A stretch of DNA of 64,000 nucleotides from Ureibacillus thermosphaericus (GTDB taxonomy: Bacteria > Bacillota > Bacilli > Bacillales_A > Planococcaceae): contig NZ_JAAXPW010000010.1 of NCBI RefSeq assembly GCF_012396605.1, forward strand, positions 1 through 64,000, given 5' to 3'. Position 1 is the first letter of the stretch, and each line of letters opens with the position of its first letter. The notes below the pieces were generated by a model. It had not been told where the DNA came from, made no database searches, and was given only the letters and a program-made list of their open reading frames with translations. The position numbers were made by a program, and so were the translations under genes. This document shows, one piece after another, positions 62,355 through 64,000 of the stretch.

Positions 62355-63580
62355 TATTTTACCTCACGTTTTTCTAGATCTAATTCAAGCAATTCTGGAT
62401 CGAAGCTTTCTTTCCATGGAAGTCCCCATTTATTTAATTCTTCCATGAATGGATCTGGATCGAATTCCTCTACGTTCCAAACACCAGGTTTTTTCCATAG
62501 ACCTTTAATAACAAGACTTGCACCAATCATCGCTGGAACGCCAGTTGTATAAGAGATTGCTTGGCTTCCCACTTCACGATAGCATTCTTCGTGGTCACAT
62601 ACATTGTATAAATAGTAAGTTTTTTCTTTGCCGTCTTTTACGCCGCGGAAAATACACCCGATATTTGTTTTTCCTTTTGTACGAGGTCCTAATGACGCTG
62701 GATCAGGTAGAACTGCTTTTAAGAATTGAAGAGGTTGAATCATTTTTCCTTCAAATTCAATCGGTTCAATTGATGTCATTCCAACATTTTCAAGTACTCG
62801 TAAGTGCGTTAAATATTTTTCTGAGAATGTCATCCAGAAGCGAATTTGTTTAAGGCCTTTAACATTTTTTGCTAAAGATTCTAATTCTTCATGGTAAAGA
62901 AGGTAAATATCTTTTGGACCTACTTCAGGGAAGTTATATACTTCTTTAAATTCTAATGGTTCAGTTTCAACCCATTCTCCATCTTTCCAGTAGCGGCCAT
63001 TAGAAGTAATTTCGCGAATGTTAATTTCAGGGTTGAAGTTAGTCGCGAATGGTAAGCCGTGGTCACCTGCATTACAATCTAAAATGTCGATGTAATGAAT
63101 TTCATCAAAATGATGTTTTAATGCGTAAGCTGTGAAAACACCTGTTACACCTGGGTCAAATCCACAACCTAATACAGCAGTGATTCCAGCTTTTTCAAAT
63201 TTTTCTTTATAAGCCCATTGCCATTTATATTCAAATTTAGCTGTTTCAGGTGGTTCGTAGTTAGCAGTATCTAAGTAGTGAACACCTGTAGCTAAACAAG
63301 CTTCCATAATAGTTAAGTCTTGATATGGTAATGCTACGTTAATTACCACATCTGGTTTAAAACCATTGATTAATTCAACGAGTTCGTCAACATTATCCGC
63401 ATCTACTTGAGCAGTGTGGATAATTGTTTTGCCACCGTCGAGTTTCTCCTTTAATGCGTCACATTTTGACTTTGTTCGACTGGCAATCATAATTTCCTCG
63501 AACACGTCTGAATTTTGCACACATTTGTGTACCACAACACTAGCTACACCGCCAGCACCAATAATCAATGCTTTACCCAA
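62354..63580 (-). CDS. Carboxy(nor)spermidine synthase (saccharopine dehydrogenase family)
   Basis: A NADPH-dependent enzyme of 408 residues. It starts GKALIIGAGGVASVVVHKC with the Rossmann loop G-A-G-G-V-A, has VINVALPYQDLTIMEACL, TGVHYLDTANYEPPETAKF and LGCGFDPGVTGVFTAYAL, typical of carboxyspermidine dehydrogenase. It condenses aspartate semialdehyde with putrescine, or diaminopropane, to carboxyspermidine, the substrate for the next enzyme. The start is TTG 63580 after AAGGGGGTTATAAAGAA. With nspC it gives a spermidine route that avoids S-adenosylmethionine decarboxylase. Confidence 0.94.
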   Translation of the reverse strand: MGKALIIGAGGVASVVVHKCVQNSDVFEEIMIASRTKSKCDALKEKLDGGKTIIHTAQVDADNVDELVELINGFKPDVVINVALPYQDLTIMEACLATGVHYLDTANYEPPETAKFEYKWQWAYKEKFEKAGITAVLGCGFDPGVTGVFTAYALKHHFDEIHYIDILDCNAGDHGLPFATNFNPEINIREITSNGRYWKDGEWVETEPLEFKEVYNFPEVGPKDIYLLYHEELESLAKNVKGLKQIRFWMTFSEKYLTHLRVLENVGMTSIEPIEFEGKMIQPLQFLKAVLPDPASLGPRTKGKTNIGCIFRGVKDGKEKTYYLYNVCDHEECYREVGSQAISYTTGVPAMIGASLVIKGLWKKPGVWNVEEFDPDPFMEELNKWGLPWKESFDPELLELDLEKREVK

Positions 63581-64000
63581 TTCTTTATAACCCCCTTAAT
63601 GGAAAAATAGTATTAAGCAATGAATTAGATTATACATAATAATTTTTTTCGTATCAATTCTTTTTTAAATGAAAATAAAAAAAATTTTAGTCAATTAAAA
63701 AACTAGATAAGATTTGAGTTTCTTCTTATTTTATTTGTTAATTGGCTGAAGTATATGTTGTCTACTTTTTAAATGGGAATGAGTGAGATTTTACGATACA
63801 AAATATTCAACATTTATGAGTTTGTAATTGGTCAATTAAGCAGGGAAATTCGTCAAATGGGTTCAAGTATTCGCAACTTTCGGCAAAAATATTGTCTAGG
63901 AAAAATATATCTATAAGTCCGAGAAGTCATGCTTTTTAGCAATTAGTCAATTTTTAATTACTAAGAAATAAAAATTTGTTATACACAAAGTAGAACAATT
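63581..64000. other. Gap upstream of the carboxyspermidine operon, weak module array D
   Basis: No ORF with a ribosome binding site. Around 63806-63890 short segments TTCAACATTT, TTGGTCAATT, TTCGTCAAAT and TTCGCAACTT start at 63806, 63828, 63849 and 63870, so the last three steps are 22, 21 and 21 bp. This could be a decayed relative of arrays A-C, but the similarity is low and the window ends here. Confidence 0.35.

Overview
The window is a low-GC chromosomal segment of a motile, endospore-forming member of the Bacillales. Direct signs are an alpha/beta-type SASP gene and an expanded gamma-type SASP gene, each with a sigma-G-like promoter; prkA, yhbH and spoVR; motA/motB behind a sigma-D-like promoter; and many B. 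subtilis-type genes (ykuK, ykuD, nrnB, yfmL, yfkK/I/H, zosA, tcyP, thiT). A D-aspartate ligase next to an aspartate racemase, which implies an L-Lys-D-Asp type peptidoglycan crosslink, and the carboxyspermidine route to spermidine both point to the Lysinibacillus/Ureibacillus (Planococcaceae) side of the order. The genus is inference. No rRNA, tRNA, CRISPR array, complete mobile element or origin is visible.

Layout. 1-125: 3' end of a group II intron. 0.2-5 kb: TatD nuclease, M29 aminopeptidase, YkuK and a secreted alpha/beta hydrolase. 5-10.2 kb: SstT, a DUF1284 protein, an alpha/beta SASP, ArsB, and DapA behind a lysine riboswitch. 10.4-16.9 kb: NrnB, a membrane-anchored Mrr-like protein, a luciferase-like oxidoreductase, repeat array A, a PanE-like reductase, DegV and a frameshifted flavin reductase. 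17.1-21.8 kb: the prkA-yhbH-spoVR sporulation cluster. 22-25.7 kb: catalase and an RNase J in one apparent operon, then a glutaredoxin. 26-36 kb: an unknown membrane protein, the YkuD L,D-transpeptidase, a diguanylate cyclase, transporters, the gamma SASP, pirin, array B, an FAD protein, unknown genes and an SLH-CAP surface protein. 36-45 kb: D-Asp ligase and racemase, the YfmL helicase, a second M29 aminopeptidase, and sbcDC. 45-51 kb: TPP riboswitch and ThiT, an acyltransferase, a second-type methionine aminopeptidase, a TspO-like protein, GNAT, array C and carbonic anhydrase. 51-58.6 kb: motAB, yfkK/I/H, a Zn/Cd-type P-ATPase behind a Fur-like box, and TcyP. 58.7-64 kb: class I fumarase, an SE1561-family small protein, a candidate noncoding RNA, and the two carboxyspermidine enzymes.

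The most unusual content is noncoding. Three intergenic gaps (13620-13919, 32283-32681, 50017-50182) hold arrays of short modules at a step of about 21 bp. Arrays A and B have different sequences but the same higher-order unit, 21+21+21+40 = 103 bp, repeated 3 and 4 times. Array C has a different module (core like TGTGCGGGAAAT) at a 20-21 bp step. All three lie between convergent genes, where no promoter is expected. A 103-bp period is not a multiple of three, so the arrays are not protein coding. Other points for follow-up are a prkA gene whose conserved N-terminus begins at an ATC codon, a candidate structured RNA at 60841-61035, the RNase J-catalase operon, and a gamma SASP grown to 194 residues by four near-identical repeats.
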